Source of the DNA: Ceratobasidium sp. AG-K
Lineage: Eukaryota > Basidiomycota > Agaricomycetes > Cantharellales > Ceratobasidiaceae
Reading direction: 5' to 3'
NCBI GenBank assembly: GCA_037039685.1
Contig: JAWNGF010000013.1
Coordinates: 455,001-519,000, forward strand
Length of the DNA stretch: 64,000 nt
The notes under the pieces were generated by a model that searched no databases, was not told the DNA's origin, and was given only the letters and a program-made list of their open reading frames with translations. Shown piece by piece: positions 24,674-35,027 of the stretch; position 1 is the stretch's first letter, and every line of letters starts with the position of its first letter. Made by a program: the position numbers and the translations under genes.

Positions 24674-27118
24674 TCACCAAATCCGCTTGACCATAGTGAA
24701 CCTTGTCAAGTCCTCCAACGCAATCTTCTTCCTCCCACCACCGCCTCCCTCCTTTTCAGCTGGCTTACCAAGCTCAGATATAGGTGGAACATCATCAGCC
24801 GCGTGACTAAGGACTGTCTTGAGCTCGCGGTTGTATACCTACTTCCGGCCTAAGTCAAATTGTCGATGAACGTGTCTGAAATACATACCTGTTCTTCTTT
24901 CCCCTCCCCAATTGGGTTGCGCCCAAACTTGTTCACGTCTTCGTCGGCCTGAATCCGCGCGTCCATGCCCTTCTTCCTTCCACTCGCGTAGACGAGGAGG
25001 TTCACACCGAGCATGAGTTTAATCGTAACCAGACTGAACCCCTTTTAGAATTTGTTTTAACCAACTGGAAGAAACATACCAGAAGAAGGCGAGGAGTCCG
25101 ACAACCGCGCACTGTGCAGCTCGCACCGGCGTCCAATTCCAGCTCCAGGAAGGCCCATGCGCCGCCAACGCAAGTTCTGCTGACTGTGTCCCTATGAGAA
25201 TGACGAGTGCGGCTAGAGGCAGTGTTGCGAGTCCTAGGCGACGAGCGACAAGCGGGGACTGGTCAACATAGGTATGCTACCAGAAGCACATCGTAAGCCT
25301 AATATCAAATGGACTACAGGGTGTCTACCTTGTGAGAGGATCGGCCACTCCCGCTGGCCAGAAGATCGCGACAGAGAACGTCTGTGTATCTTTCGTACAC
25401 CGAAGGGCGAATGTGGTTGAATTTCGTGATAAAGGCATGTTTGAGCCAGTCGACGACCAGCTCAGACAAGAGTACGGTCAACACCGGCTATGCGGGAGCG
25501 TCAACGAGAGATCCATGTTGGGCGAATACCGGTACTTGCCGACGATATCACCCATATCGTCCCTCCCATTCCGCTCAAAAAGTTAAAGTTGATGCTTCGG
25601 AAACTTTTCGGCAGAGCCGAGGTATCCATATCAAATCCGTCCGACGAGAGCTCAATGAGGTTCCTCAGTGCGACAGCAACCAGCATAAGCGAGAGTTGAA
25701 ATCTTTCCACGATGTCTACAACCGTATTAGTCAAGTTGCAGGGGACGGATGACGTAGTCGAAGTATAGGAAATGGACATACCGGCACAGGTGATTTGGAA
25801 AAGGTTGTCCTTTTCGAATTTTTTGAAAACGCTTCCCTTGATTTCGACAAATTGGTTGGATATTAAGAGGGTTAGGAGAGCGTTGTCGTAAGCGTTAATC
25901 GCAACGTTTAGAGAAATCAACTGATAAACGAGAACGAGCGAATGAAGTACTGAGCTCAAATATCAGTAAGACGCGAGGAATGATGAATAGGGTCATACCA
26001 AGGTAAAGCGTTGACAGCGCAAAATACAAAAATGGTCTCAGCGTTTGCGCCGTAAGCGGGAGCCGGTACGTGAGGACCAACAACGTAGACCTTGAAAACA
26101 GGCAGTCGAGGATATCTTGCCCAAACGACGTACAAAGTCTGTCCGCTATCTAAGCAGAGTTAGTTCTATAGCATAACTAAAATGTGCAGGACAAGTACCT
26201 CGAGCGCATTGAATATGACATAAATCTTGATGTTGTCTTGGCCTCGGATAGAGTGGTATATCTTGCTGGCATCGGTAAGCGGAACTAGGATAGATATCGC
26301 AAGCGCTAGTATTAGCACTCGTAATATGTCCGCCTTTTGGGACGGCGGAAGAGTGTGGCTAGGGCAATGACGGATTAAGTGCGTCTTTATTCTCAAGCGT
26401 GCTGCAAATACCTGGAAAATGTGATGCAGTTGATGAAAAGTCGATATACTGCCAAGACAAAGCGAATAGGTTGGATTGTAAATGTATGCAAGAACGAGTC
26501 TAGACAAAGGATATAGCCAAAGCTAACGATCTGGGCTAACCCATAAGAAAGCTACAACAGAGGATATACGACTACTGACCTTTTCAATAGCAATCGGAAT
26601 GCTTAAAAAGTTACTAACACGCTCCCATTTGAGTTCCTGATGCGAGTCGAAATCCGTTGCGAGGAGCTCTTCGCGTAAATAGTCCCACAACGAAAACGGT
26701 TCCTGGTCCCGATCTTCGAGGGGATGGGAAACGAACTGCGAGGGATTGCCAGAGAGTTTTCTAGCACTTTTTGAAAACTCAGGTACTGTCGCTCCTAACA
26801 CAGGTGTTGATGGTAACGAAACATAGGTTCGTCGTTCTTCAGCTATCGAGGAAGGTGCAGGGAGGGCTATAGGTGGCGGTCGAGGCTGACGATCTAGAGT
26901 AGGTGGAGGACTAGGAGTTGGATAGTACTTGTTTGGTTGAGGCACTGCATTTGGCGCCTGAACCGCGAGGGGGGTAAATCGTCCATAATCAGGAATTTTA
27001 GACCGAGGAGAAGTGAAAGAGGATGAGGAAGGCTCCGACGTGCACGTACGTTTCGGTTTTCCGATGTAGCGGGAGTGATCCGTCGAATGGGCGAGACAGG
27101 TCGTCGAGTACCAGGCAT
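24674..27118 (-). CDS. TAPT1/EMP65-family ER membrane protein
   Basis: A multi-exon gene starting at 27118 (MPGTRRPVSPIRRITPATS); exon 1 ends at 27050 and a 92-nt intron follows. A proline/serine-rich cytosolic N-terminus leads to LWDYLREELLATDFDSHQ and ELKWERVSNFLSIPIAIEK, matching the family's opening. The diagnostic block is NQFVEIKGSVFKKFEKDNLF followed after an intron by DIVERFQLSLMLVAVALRN. Further on come LLSELVVDWLKHAFITKFNH and ARRLGLATLPLAALVILIG. The protein ends with TRFTMVKRIW and a TGA at 24674. Several hydrophobic helices are visible. Yeast Emp65 acts in the ER with the SUN-like protein Slp1 to stabilise soluble proteins, while animal TAPT1 is linked to cilium/Golgi functions; which role applies here is unknown. 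The gene appears intact. Confidence 0.87.
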
Positions 27119-27373
27119 AAATGTATATTACGCAACGATTGTGCTTCGACAATTACTTGAGCATTCAAGACGGTGTGCTAGGGATAATCGTGAAGGCGAT
27201 ATATTAGATACAATGCCTAGTTCCGATGTGCTAGCCCTTGCTGGAGATGAGAGGTGTACACAGCAGTGTATTTTCGAGCTCCCGAGCTTGTGACCAACTG
27301 ATCAAGTTGGGATATCGTGATGACACGTTTGTGGTCGGGGCTGGCAAGGACCCTCGTGTTACATATTGACTGT

Positions 27374-27387
27374 CACGTGACCTGATT
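27374..27387 (+). repeat. Target-site duplication, left copy (14 bp)
   Basis: CACGTGACCTGATT is identical to 27906-27919 and flanks the retrotransposon fragment. Confidence 0.8.
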
Positions 27388-27905
27388 TTTATATTTTTAT
27401 TTTAAATACGTTAATTTTACGAACTACATGCGCGCGTGGGCAAACCGCTCGGTCAAAGAGACATGGAACTGAGGGAGAGGTAAGAGGAAGGAGACCACCC
27501 GGGGTTTTTTACAGAGGACGGAGAGAAGAGAAGGGCCAGAGGGCATTACAGAGATGAGAAGGGAGTAGCTACGACAAACGTGAAGGCTTGAGCGGGGGCA
27601 CTAGACTAGCTAATGAAGGCAGTGGAATGGGTAATAAACGAGAGAATGGCATCTAGGCCAGTGTCCGAGCCGAACAAGTCGGTGAGGTGCAGGGGTGTAG
27701 AGGCGCTACGCAGCCGCCATCTAGCTCCGTCATGCAGTCGACATTCCCGAAGGACGTGTCGAATCGATTGGGGTTCTGCGTCGCCGCAGGGGCAGGCGGG
27801 GTCTTTCGATGGCACGAATCGTTTGTAGTATTCCCCGGAGTGGCAATGACCGAGGATGACTTGGATCATGCGCGAGTGGGGTTCTCGGGGGGCTTCGGTC
27901 TTGAA
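27388..27905 (-). mobile_element. 5'-truncated non-LTR (LINE-type) retrotransposon
   Basis: This 518-bp insertion lies between perfect 14-bp direct repeats. On the minus strand its 5' end falls inside the end of a LINE open reading frame (27606-27905) that reads FKTEAPREPHSRMIQVILGH, then a cysteine/histidine cluster CPCG...HVLREC, then DLFGSDTGLDAILSFI and a stop. This is the usual C-terminus after reverse transcriptase/RNase H in fungal LINEs. About 200 bp of pyrimidine-rich 3' UTR follow, then an A/T-rich tail next to the left target repeat. Target repeats, 5' truncation and an A-rich 3' end are the hallmarks of target-primed reverse transcription. The perfect repeats suggest a fairly recent event. 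It has no capacity to move by itself. Confidence 0.85.
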
Positions 27906-27919
27906 CACGTGACCTGATT
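27906..27919 (+). repeat. Target-site duplication, right copy (14 bp)
   Basis: Identical to 27374-27387. It abuts the truncated 5' end of the retrotransposon. Confidence 0.8.
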
Positions 27920-28489
27920 AACATAAATTCACTTAGTAACTTATAAACGCCATTCGATTTTGGCGCAAAATCCAAACTTGGTATCCCGCCCCATCGTTAT
28001 CAAAACCGAGTTAAATAGGAAACAAAAAGCTATCTTGGCTTTAGCTTCACCTTGCTGGCATTTGGGTAGTTTAGTTGCTTTGTTTAACCCACATCGCCAG
28101 GTTTCCTTGGTTTTATGACTCTGTATGCGACGTCCATTCGGAGCCAAGTTAAGGCTCCTATCGATGAAGACGGTACCGGTTTGTTCAAATTGGCACGGTG
28201 GATTATTAGGCAGTGCCTCATGCATTCACATTTATATGTTCACGCTATGAACGACCTAATTCATAACCAAGCATAGTCATTCGACTCAATAGTCTTGGGA
28301 TTGGGCTTATTTACAAGGATAAGGAAGAAGAAATACATCAAGTTGTGAAGCCGACGATGTAATCTTGGAAGCTAGATTTGGTTCTATCCCTTAATGAATT
28401 CTTTAGTTTTAGACCATGACGTCCACGAACATCAAATGCTAAATTACAGTATGACAGATAAAACACAGGCCAGTTTGGCGAGCCCAAGC
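27920..28489. other. Intergenic, nothing recognised
   Basis: It lies between the retrotransposon and the 3' end of the protease gene. An open frame on the minus strand (about 27941-28225) has no recognisable domain. Confidence 0.35.
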
Positions 28490-29850
28490 TCAAGCGCGGA
28501 TACTAGGTCTATACTCGCCCTTGAGGTGGGATAATCCTAAACGAGGTTGCCCATCATGAATTGTAGAAACGTCCCACCCTCCCAGGTCCCATACTGTATA
28601 AAACGATTTCAGGAAGTTCTTTCCGATCAGCCAATCTGGACTGTCCCAAGGGTTAAATGGAGGCCAGCAGTATTGGTCTCCGTTGTAGCCTGGTTTGGCC
28701 AAGTCTGTGGCTGTGAAGTGATCTCGATTTCGCCAAAAGTAATTGTAAGTGAAGAGTTGAGGGCGAGAACCTCGGAACATAACGGACGCTTGCCACTGGA
28801 TACAGCAGTCCAGTTGAAGCCCAGAGTTGTGTAGAGGCCCTCTATTAGGGATGCAGGGACGGAAGTCAACCCAGCCCCCGTATCGAAAATGGCCCGGGGG
28901 GTTGAGGATGCATTTATTGGGAATGTGGTTGTGGTCGACCCGTTTAGGCCGTTCCCCGCTGTCTTAATACCAGTGATCGGGGCCACCCAGTGTGCATACG
29001 TATCGGTCTCGGGGGCAGGTGCGATATCAAGCCATTTCAGTGGCTCCGAGCCGTATGTTTCCTCTTCACTCCCGCCAAAAGTGACGACACCGTTTGTAGG
29101 GGGACTAGAGTTTGAGGTAGTAGAGTGCACGTTACCGAAGTAGATACCCGTACGATGGTCAGGGAGAAATTCGGGGTGGAATAGTGCATCGTATATGGAG
29201 GTGTTGCCCGATGCCAGCGGCTTGAAGCCTAGTCCTACGAATCCACCCGCCGCCAAACTTGACCAGGTCGAAGTAGAGGCACTAATAACCCGTTATCGTG
29301 CGGGGGCAGATCTGTTTTGAACAGTCAGTTTTTCGGACCATACATTTCCAGACACAGTTCCTCCTGTGTAAGCCCAGGCATTAGATCCAGGTATGATATG
29401 GCTGGGAAGCAACTGGGACTTACCGAGGTACTCAACTGTCAGCCTTGGCCACGCTGGGCTAGAAGTATTGCTGGCATTGGGATTATAACTTGAGCGCGTA
29501 AAGTTGTACGAGCTTGGGCAGCTAGCAGCGCATGAGGGGTTCAGGGCCCAGAGCGGTCCAGAACCCGTGTCAAAGAAAAAGTCTACGGGCTGCGGGGGAG
29601 TTCCAAGAGATAGCGGAATTGTGAAGTATGAATTGATGATTTTGATAGGAAGATTAATAGGGCTTGGCTTGCTATTCAAAGAGGTTTTTTATTAGTATAC
29701 TGTCGCTGCTCCCTTGGGATACAGCCTGTTCGCTCACTTTGATTCTTGGGAACTGACATCGATCCCGTCATTTAGAACCGCAGGAGCGGCATGAACACCG
29801 GCTAGTGTAATAGAGCCAAGCGCGAGACCCAGTGATTTAAGGTGCCACAT
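28490..29850 (-). pseudogene. Pepsin-like (A1) aspartic protease, disrupted
   Basis: The start at 29850 gives a signal-peptide-like N-terminus (MWHLKSLGLALGSITLAG, then VHAAPA). After an intron comes SYFTIPLSLGTPPQPVDFFF and the first active-site motif DTGSG. The second active-site motif is DTGAG in PRAIFDTGAGLTSVP. The C-terminus is also typical (YCWPPFNPWDSPDWLIGKNF, FYTVWDLGGW; stop at 28490). Two lesions stand out. An in-frame TAA lies near 29293 between NRSAPAR and RVISAST with no plausible intron to remove it. A one-base-short frameshift lies near 28716 between SLTITFGEIEIT and TATDLAKPGYN. An active form would be a secreted acid endopeptidase. As assembled it cannot produce the full enzyme; sequencing error could explain the frameshift more easily than the stop. 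Confidence 0.75.
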
Positions 29851-31155
29851 CGTACAGTCAGGGGGAGGTAGCAAACCAGAAACCAGAAACAGGAGCTATA
29901 AAGCATACGGGCTAGCACATCCACATCCCATGGGAATGGAAATCTTGTGTATACTGCGTAGAAGACCAACCAATATGTGAAGAAGTCAAGAGTCAAGAAG
30001 TGAACCTAGAGTGCGATCGCGCCGCGAGTTCGATGTACCACTTGGCATATGGGTAGACAACGGCTTATTGTACACCGGGCCGACTGACAGGAGGGCGTTT
30101 CGGCCCCGACTCCGGCATTTATGACGAGAAACTGCCCAGTATGTACGTGGTAATACACAATGATCGCGTACCATGTCTAGTAACGCATCTCTGGTTATTT
30201 CGCGTATTGTTTGCGCGACAGCAGTTTGACTCGGAAGAGGCTTGCCAAGCTTCGGGTAGCTTACCCGCCCGGGCACGGGCAGTTCGTGCTGAAGCCATAC
30301 CCACGCGCCCAGCGCGCCAATCACGCCGAAAACACCGGTCTCACCGACCACTCGGCAAAAACCTAAAATGCTGCAGGGCGCTTCGTAGCTCGGTTTTACT
30401 CGGGAGCGCTCCATAGGCTCTGGAGCAGACCTCGGCTCCGGAGCACCCCGAAGCATTTTCGATTTTTGCTGAGCAAACCGATAGTACCGGCGTTTTGACC
30501 AAACGGTTCAAGCTAAGTGACCGTACGGCGACCCCACGAGTGACACGAGCCGACCGTCGGAGGTAAGCCCATTGCAAGGTATATTACCAGCATTTTGTCC
30601 TGGGCCACTGCACTGCGTCATGGTCGACTTGCCAGGGCACGTTCTCATGCTCAGTCCTGGACCAGCGCAATCGGCCTCTCAGCTCACATGACTCGGACCC
30701 ACTATTGTTTCGAACCACACTACTATAGAGCCCGAGACCGGAGCTCACCGACCACGTCTCTGGCAACGATGGTCAAGATGTAAAACTACCGCCTATCGTC
30801 GTTTCTCAGGCGCTATGAACCAACCAGAGGGAGGGGTGGCGCTGAGTTGAATGTGGCCACGGGTATCTGCTATCCATAACAATCTAATAAATACATACGC
30901 ATATATCCACACTAATCTGCCTCTATTGGAAGTACTGCTTGGTTGAGAATAGTCAGCGTTGGCCTTCGAATAAGTATTATTTTGCCGACTCGTAGTTACA
31001 GCGAACTTTTTCGTACATCTCCATGTATTCACAACTCAATTACTGCGTCACGATTTATATTTCATATAATTCAATTAATATGCTGCATTTTTAACGGGGC
31101 ACCGCCTCCATTCTGCCACTCTCAAGAGCAATCGATGACCCGATACGCATATTCT
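29851..31155. other. Intergenic with a foldback element
   Basis: No gene is recognised. The one visible structure is the inverted repeat at 30351-30473, listed separately. Confidence 0.4.
30351..30473. repeat. Foldback (MITE-like) element, ~123 bp
   Basis: Left arm 30351-30383 (ctcggcaaaaa...) and the reverse complement of right arm 30441-30473 (ctcagcaaaaa...) match at about 26 of 33 positions. The interior is rich in GGAGC/GCTCC, including the palindrome ggagcgctcc. The arm motif CAAAAATCGAAA also begins the larger element at 35028-35265. No clear target duplication is seen. Confidence 0.55.
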
Positions 31156-31970
31156 TCACGCCCCACTTACTGCTATGCCATCTGATAACCAATAGAACAC
31201 GCCCAGAAGAAGTAAAACTCCAACCATGCCTCCTACAATCCCGCCCGCAATTACACCCTCGTTCGTGCAATTTGATTCATATCTGGTTGGCACGGATAGT
31301 GGTGTCGTCGCTCTCACTACAGGCTACAGTTAGTAATGAGATAAAGTAATTTAGAACAACAAACCTGTCTCTGCATCGGGCGGCAAGCTGATCCCGTTGT
31401 TCCGCAATTAGAGTAGAGTAGAGGCCAGGCCCAATGTAATGATAGTTGACACCACTACAGTGTGTATGCAACTAGAGAAATTATATCGTCATTCGATTGC
31501 GCCGAGCCACAGTAAGAACATACTTACCTGATCGTTTCGGCTGGTTCTTTAACGGTTGCCTTCCATGTCCTGATTAAGTGCAGGGCTGAAACCACAACGG
31601 ATGGGTGGGGTGTTATTGTGAAGACCTTGGTTGTGGTAGCCGCGGGGACCGGATGTCGGGGGTGGTCGTTGTAGCCGGCACATAATAAATTATTTGGGTA
31701 GTGCCGGCCGAGACAGTCACTGGACTAACGGATTGGGAGGCAGAAACGAGGAGCGACTGGGTCCAGGGAAGAGTGGCGTTGGTTTTCAAGCCAGTTGGCA
31801 ATGGAATAGTTGCGTAGAAAGTCGTTACGATCATAGCATATATGGTGTAGGTCGAAAAATGAGGCGGTGGTTTAAGGGTCGTGCTTGTCTGGGTGGCAGT
31901 AATGAAGTCAGTTGTGTGATTAGAGTGTGGATCTAGAACCAGGAGCGATCTAGTGCGTCGTGGCGCTTCG
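31156..31970 (-). pseudogene. Ser/Thr-rich single-pass membrane protein, C-terminal part
   Basis: On the minus strand the segment begins after a possible acceptor (attcag|GCATGTC near 31976). It runs through threonine-rich sequence (ITATQTSTTLKPPPHFSTY, IVTTFYATIPLPTG, VSPVTVSAGTTQIIYYVPA, then TTTKVFTITPHPSVVVSA). It ends, after introns, with VVRATTPLSVPTRYESNC, one strong transmembrane helix (AGGIVGGMVGVLLLLGVFYW) and a very short tail; the TGA is at 31156. One missing base near 31653 separates the YYVPATTTT frame from the TTTKVFT frame. The architecture is that of a mucin-like cell-surface protein with an O-glycosylated ectodomain. Whether it is the 3' end of the repeat region at 32890-34376 or a separate paralog is unresolved. 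Confidence 0.55.
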
Positions 31971-32036
31971 ACATGCCTGAATCGGGGTGGCGCTCAAAAT
32001 AGTTAGCGTGTGGTTTGCCTGCTAATCTATTGTTCC
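31970..32036 (+). repeat. Direct repeat left of the pheromone gene
   Basis: It shares gacatgcct, then ctcaa(a/g)atagttagcg, then ttgttccat with 32511-32560, with small insertions. Confidence 0.6.
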
Positions 32037-32160
32037 ATATTGCCGAGCTATTGAGCTTGAGGTCCAGTGGTCATCGACATGGCCCTAGAACAATACTCGA
32101 GACCACGGCGTATGGTCATTCCTCAACGAGACACACTGCGCGAGGTAGACCCAAGTCGAC

Positions 32161-32168
32161 TATAAATC
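32161..32168 (+). promoter_or_regulatory. TATA box of the pheromone precursor gene
   Basis: TATAAATC lies 96 bp before the ATG. A pyrimidine-rich leader (about 32210-32256) follows, a common layout for strongly expressed basidiomycete genes. Confidence 0.6.
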
Positions 32169-32256
32169 TCGACTCGAACGATGCTCATTCTGCAGTAGCG
32201 AACGCACTCTCATCTGCCTTCTCACACATTACTTCTACCCACCTACTACACTACTC

Positions 32257-32370
32257 ATGGATTCTTCTATCGCTTACACTTTCGAGGCTGTCGAGGTCTC
32301 CCAGCCCGTTGACATGGACGGTGGCGCCGGAGGCGGCAGCGGCTCTGGAGGCAGCTGCGTGATCGCCTAG
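32257..32370 (+). CDS. Mating-type lipopeptide pheromone precursor (CaaX type)
   Basis: An intronless 37-aa frame starts MDSSIAYTFEAVEVSQPV, continues with a glycine/serine-rich segment (MDGGAGGGSGSGGS) and ends precisely in CVIA before the stop. C-aliphatic-aliphatic-Ala is a farnesyltransferase signal; in basidiomycete pheromones the cysteine is farnesylated, the last three residues removed and the cysteine carboxymethylated, and the N-terminal part cut off to release a short peptide. The MDS start, short length, acidic stretch before the mature region and CaaX ending fit this family. At 37 aa it is short for such precursors, which are more often 40-60 aa. A TATA box and pyrimidine-rich leader support expression. 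No STE3-type receptor was seen in the window. A chance frame ending in a perfect CaaX behind a good promoter is possible but unlikely. Confidence 0.78.
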   Translation: MDSSIAYTFEAVEVSQPVDMDGGAGGGSGSGGSCVIA

Positions 32371-32510
32371 ACGCGTACAAACCCACCTACACATGCACCC
32401 TTTTCGTTTCGTTCTCACAGGGTTTTGTTTTTTTCGTTCTTACCCTGTTGTATGGATTATGTCTGCACTACTCGGAACACATGTATGTAACATCGGGGCT
32501 GTATAATATA

Positions 32511-32560
32511 GACATGCCTAAATTGGAGCGACACTCAAGATAGTTAGCGCATTGTTCCAT
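32511..32560 (+). repeat. Direct repeat right of the pheromone gene
   Basis: Diverged copy of 31970-32036. The two enclose about 475 bp that contain the pheromone promoter, coding region and 3' flank. Confidence 0.6.
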
Positions 32561-32889
32561 TGTCGCGCATAGTCGATCGCGTAGATTGTAAACAGCGGAC
32601 GAGTTTGTAATGGAAATGAAATGACATTGAACTGAGCTAGTATATTTGGGAAACTTAGACCTTGAGAGCAATCCGCCCTAATCAAAAATGCTCTTCGAAA
32701 CCATTAGGCCTTCTGTACCGGACGTCTCGCAAGCTCGACTTCCCGATGTGCTCGTTTTGATTCACTGTTAATTGTGGTCACGCGATCTGCTGGGCACACG
32801 GAAACTTGAGCTTGCGGAGTGGGTGGTTACGAGCCTGCATGGGGGATGATTCAACTTCTTCGAGAGTGAATCTGTGCATCGTGTATAGG

Positions 32890-34376
32890 GGGCTAAAACG
32901 ACGAAGAGGCAATTGTAGAAGGCACTGATCCCTTCAAGGCGGTTATCACTGTCGCATACCATGTGCTCAGAGTTACAACTGGTGTGGGTATAGTAGGCGT
33001 TACAGCGACTGTATGCGTAATAGTCGTCCTGGTCGGCGCTAGCGAGGTACTGGGATCCAGGGGCAAAGTCGAGACTAGCTAGAACCGGGTGAGTGAAAGG
33101 GGAGTGGAACTAGTTGCCGAAGGTGGTGATACCGGCCCACCAAAGTGGTAGTGACCATCGCACTATCGCGTTCGGGTTGTAAATTAATTATAATGGCCAT
33201 TAGCATCGTTATTTAGTAGCCGATAGTGTTTCCACCAAGATTTGGTTATTTCTAAGCACACGCGCATTCGAATAACAACCAGAATCACATGCTACATCAA
33301 AAATTCCTGCTCCAAACAGCTATGGTTATCTTATTGTGTAGCTACAGATGTGGGGAACAATCGCAAAACGAGTGCTCATGGACGCGGCGGGGTTCAGCGT
33401 TGTAGGTACTACAATGACAGTATGCGTCACAGTTGCCTAGCTGGTACCGAGGAAGAGCTCATATTCACGGTTGTAGGGATAGCGACCGGGGAGCGTGTGA
33501 GCGGAAGGACTGAGGAACTAGCTTCATGTGTAGACAATACCGGACCCAACAACGTAGCTGTCACGGTCGCATAGCGAGTGCTCACTCTCACCAGAGGCAT
33601 CATTGGCGTTGTACCCACTGATGGTGAAAGGGTCAAAGTAGCCTCGCGTGTGATAGTTGCCAATGGAGTAGCCGACGATATTATGGTGTTGCTTAACAGT
33701 GGAGGCAGAACAGCAAGAGAAAGAGTGGGTCTGGTCGGGCCAACCGCGTTCGTGAATACCGGACCCATTAAATTTGTAGTCACGCTATCGTATCTGGTGC
33801 TCAAGATTATGGTTGGTGTCGGTATGCTAGTAGGAGTTGCGTTTGACAGCATCTGTGGGGTGGTTGTATCCGTGAGAGGAGGAATAAAGAAAGACCGGAT
33901 GAGCGGAACGGTGGTCAACAAGGTACTGCTTGTAGGCGAGACCAGAGACGCGTTCCTAGTTGGAGTGGTGATCACTGTAAAAGGGGCCATTGAGACACTG
34001 GTTAAACTCCAGACAGTGCTCCCAGAGGTCGAAGTGAAGGTGGACAGCGGTACGAAGAAGCTTTGGGTTAGGGTGATCCAGGAGAGACTGGCTGCCGTGG
34101 TTGTCACTAATATAGGTGTGGAAGTAGCCGAGGGGTGAAAGCAAGAGACGAGAGCTGCAGGCCTTGTCACCACAATGGTGAAAGTCCCCAAGCAGGGCGC
34201 GGCGCCAAGGGATAGGGCGACTATTGACCGAATTGATAGTAACACTTGAGAACGAAAGAGCGATGACATGCCTGAAGTAAAATCTGACTGCGCCGCAACA
34301 GTGATGCTTCTGGTTGATGTCAGGTCCCGGCCACGCTGATACCGGTCGGAAGAGCGACACAGGTGGATTGAGCCAT
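32890..34376 (-). pseudogene. Ser/Thr-rich mucin-like repeat protein, N-terminal and repeat region
   Basis: A likely first exon (34343-34376, MAQSTCVALPT) is followed by a 71-nt intron and a second exon from 34271 (GMSSLFRSQVLL...). The protein then becomes very rich in Ser, Thr and Pro. It contains degenerate repeats: TIILSTRYDSVTTNLMGPV, RVSTRYATVTATLLGPVLST, MSTRFAIV and TLSTWYATVITALKGSVPST, the third and fourth lying beyond a stop at about 33427. A related THTVAVTPT/THTVIVVPT motif precedes the last two. Stops within the array suggest that it is decaying or that further introns exist. Opposite-strand open frames here are mirror images of the repeats. If active it would be a secreted or cell-wall glycoprotein, perhaps once joined to the membrane-anchored end at 31156-31970. 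Confidence 0.45.
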
Positions 34377-34706
34377 AGTCAAGAGACAGTTCAGGAAGCT
34401 CGAGTACCCTAGAAAGCAGAGAAGCGATGCCTATGATATCATGCTCATGCGCTTACATTTAAATATAAGGGGCTTATAGATGACACTGGTATGAACCTTT
34501 TGTCCTTGGGAAAAGATCGACACGGCACGAAAGCCAGTAGTCGTACGTCAACCTCGTCCAACGAACTACATTCGAGTGGATTCAAGGAGGGCTGAGACAT
34601 GATTGAAGTAGTACCTGGATCAATAATCAAGAGCGATTGAATCAACACGCTAGTTGTAGTTTAGTCGGGGCTCTGGCTCGGTTGCAGCCCTCAGTGAACG
34701 CGCCAC

Positions 34707-35009
34707 TTACTCGGATTCTGTGCCAAGATCATATCCACTCATAGCCTTATCATTCCTGACCCTCTGAGTCGCTTGGTACGAGTAAAGGGAGAGCAAAAAC
34801 TCGGAGCTGGGTGCCTCCGTGTCGACCACTGAGGCCCAGTATAACCTTTTAGGGCTTGAGGGCATAATGAGTTCAAAAACATGCTTCCTAGCCCACTCCA
34901 TCTCGGCCATTAAGCATTGATATTTTTTAGAGTGGCTACAGTAAGTCCGACTGAGCCCAAATCGTGGTCGAGAAGCGAGCACAACCATGGCCACAAACAT
35001 CGCAAGCAT
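34707..35009 (-). CDS. Short open frame, unknown (100 aa)
   Basis: Starts MLAMFVAMVVLASRPRFG and continues with SRTYCSHSKKYQCLMAEMEW and a polar C-terminus ending GYDLGTESE. The first 12 residues are hydrophobic and could be a weak signal sequence. I recognise no domain, and the reading frame enters the inverted-repeat element just upstream. It may be a chance frame or part of a larger spliced gene. Confidence 0.2.
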   Translation of the reverse strand: MLAMFVAMVVLASRPRFGLSRTYCSHSKKYQCLMAEMEWARKHVFELIMPSSPKRLYWASVVDTEAPSSEFLLSLYSYQATQRVRNDKAMSGYDLGTESE

Positions 35010-35027
35010 CGCCACGTGAGACGGATC

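Noticed and set aside
33578..34138. Plus-strand 186-aa frame, Val/Gly-rich
   Set aside because: It is the antisense of the Thr/Ser-rich repeat protein; Val and Gly are what reverse-complemented Thr/Ser/Pro codons yield.
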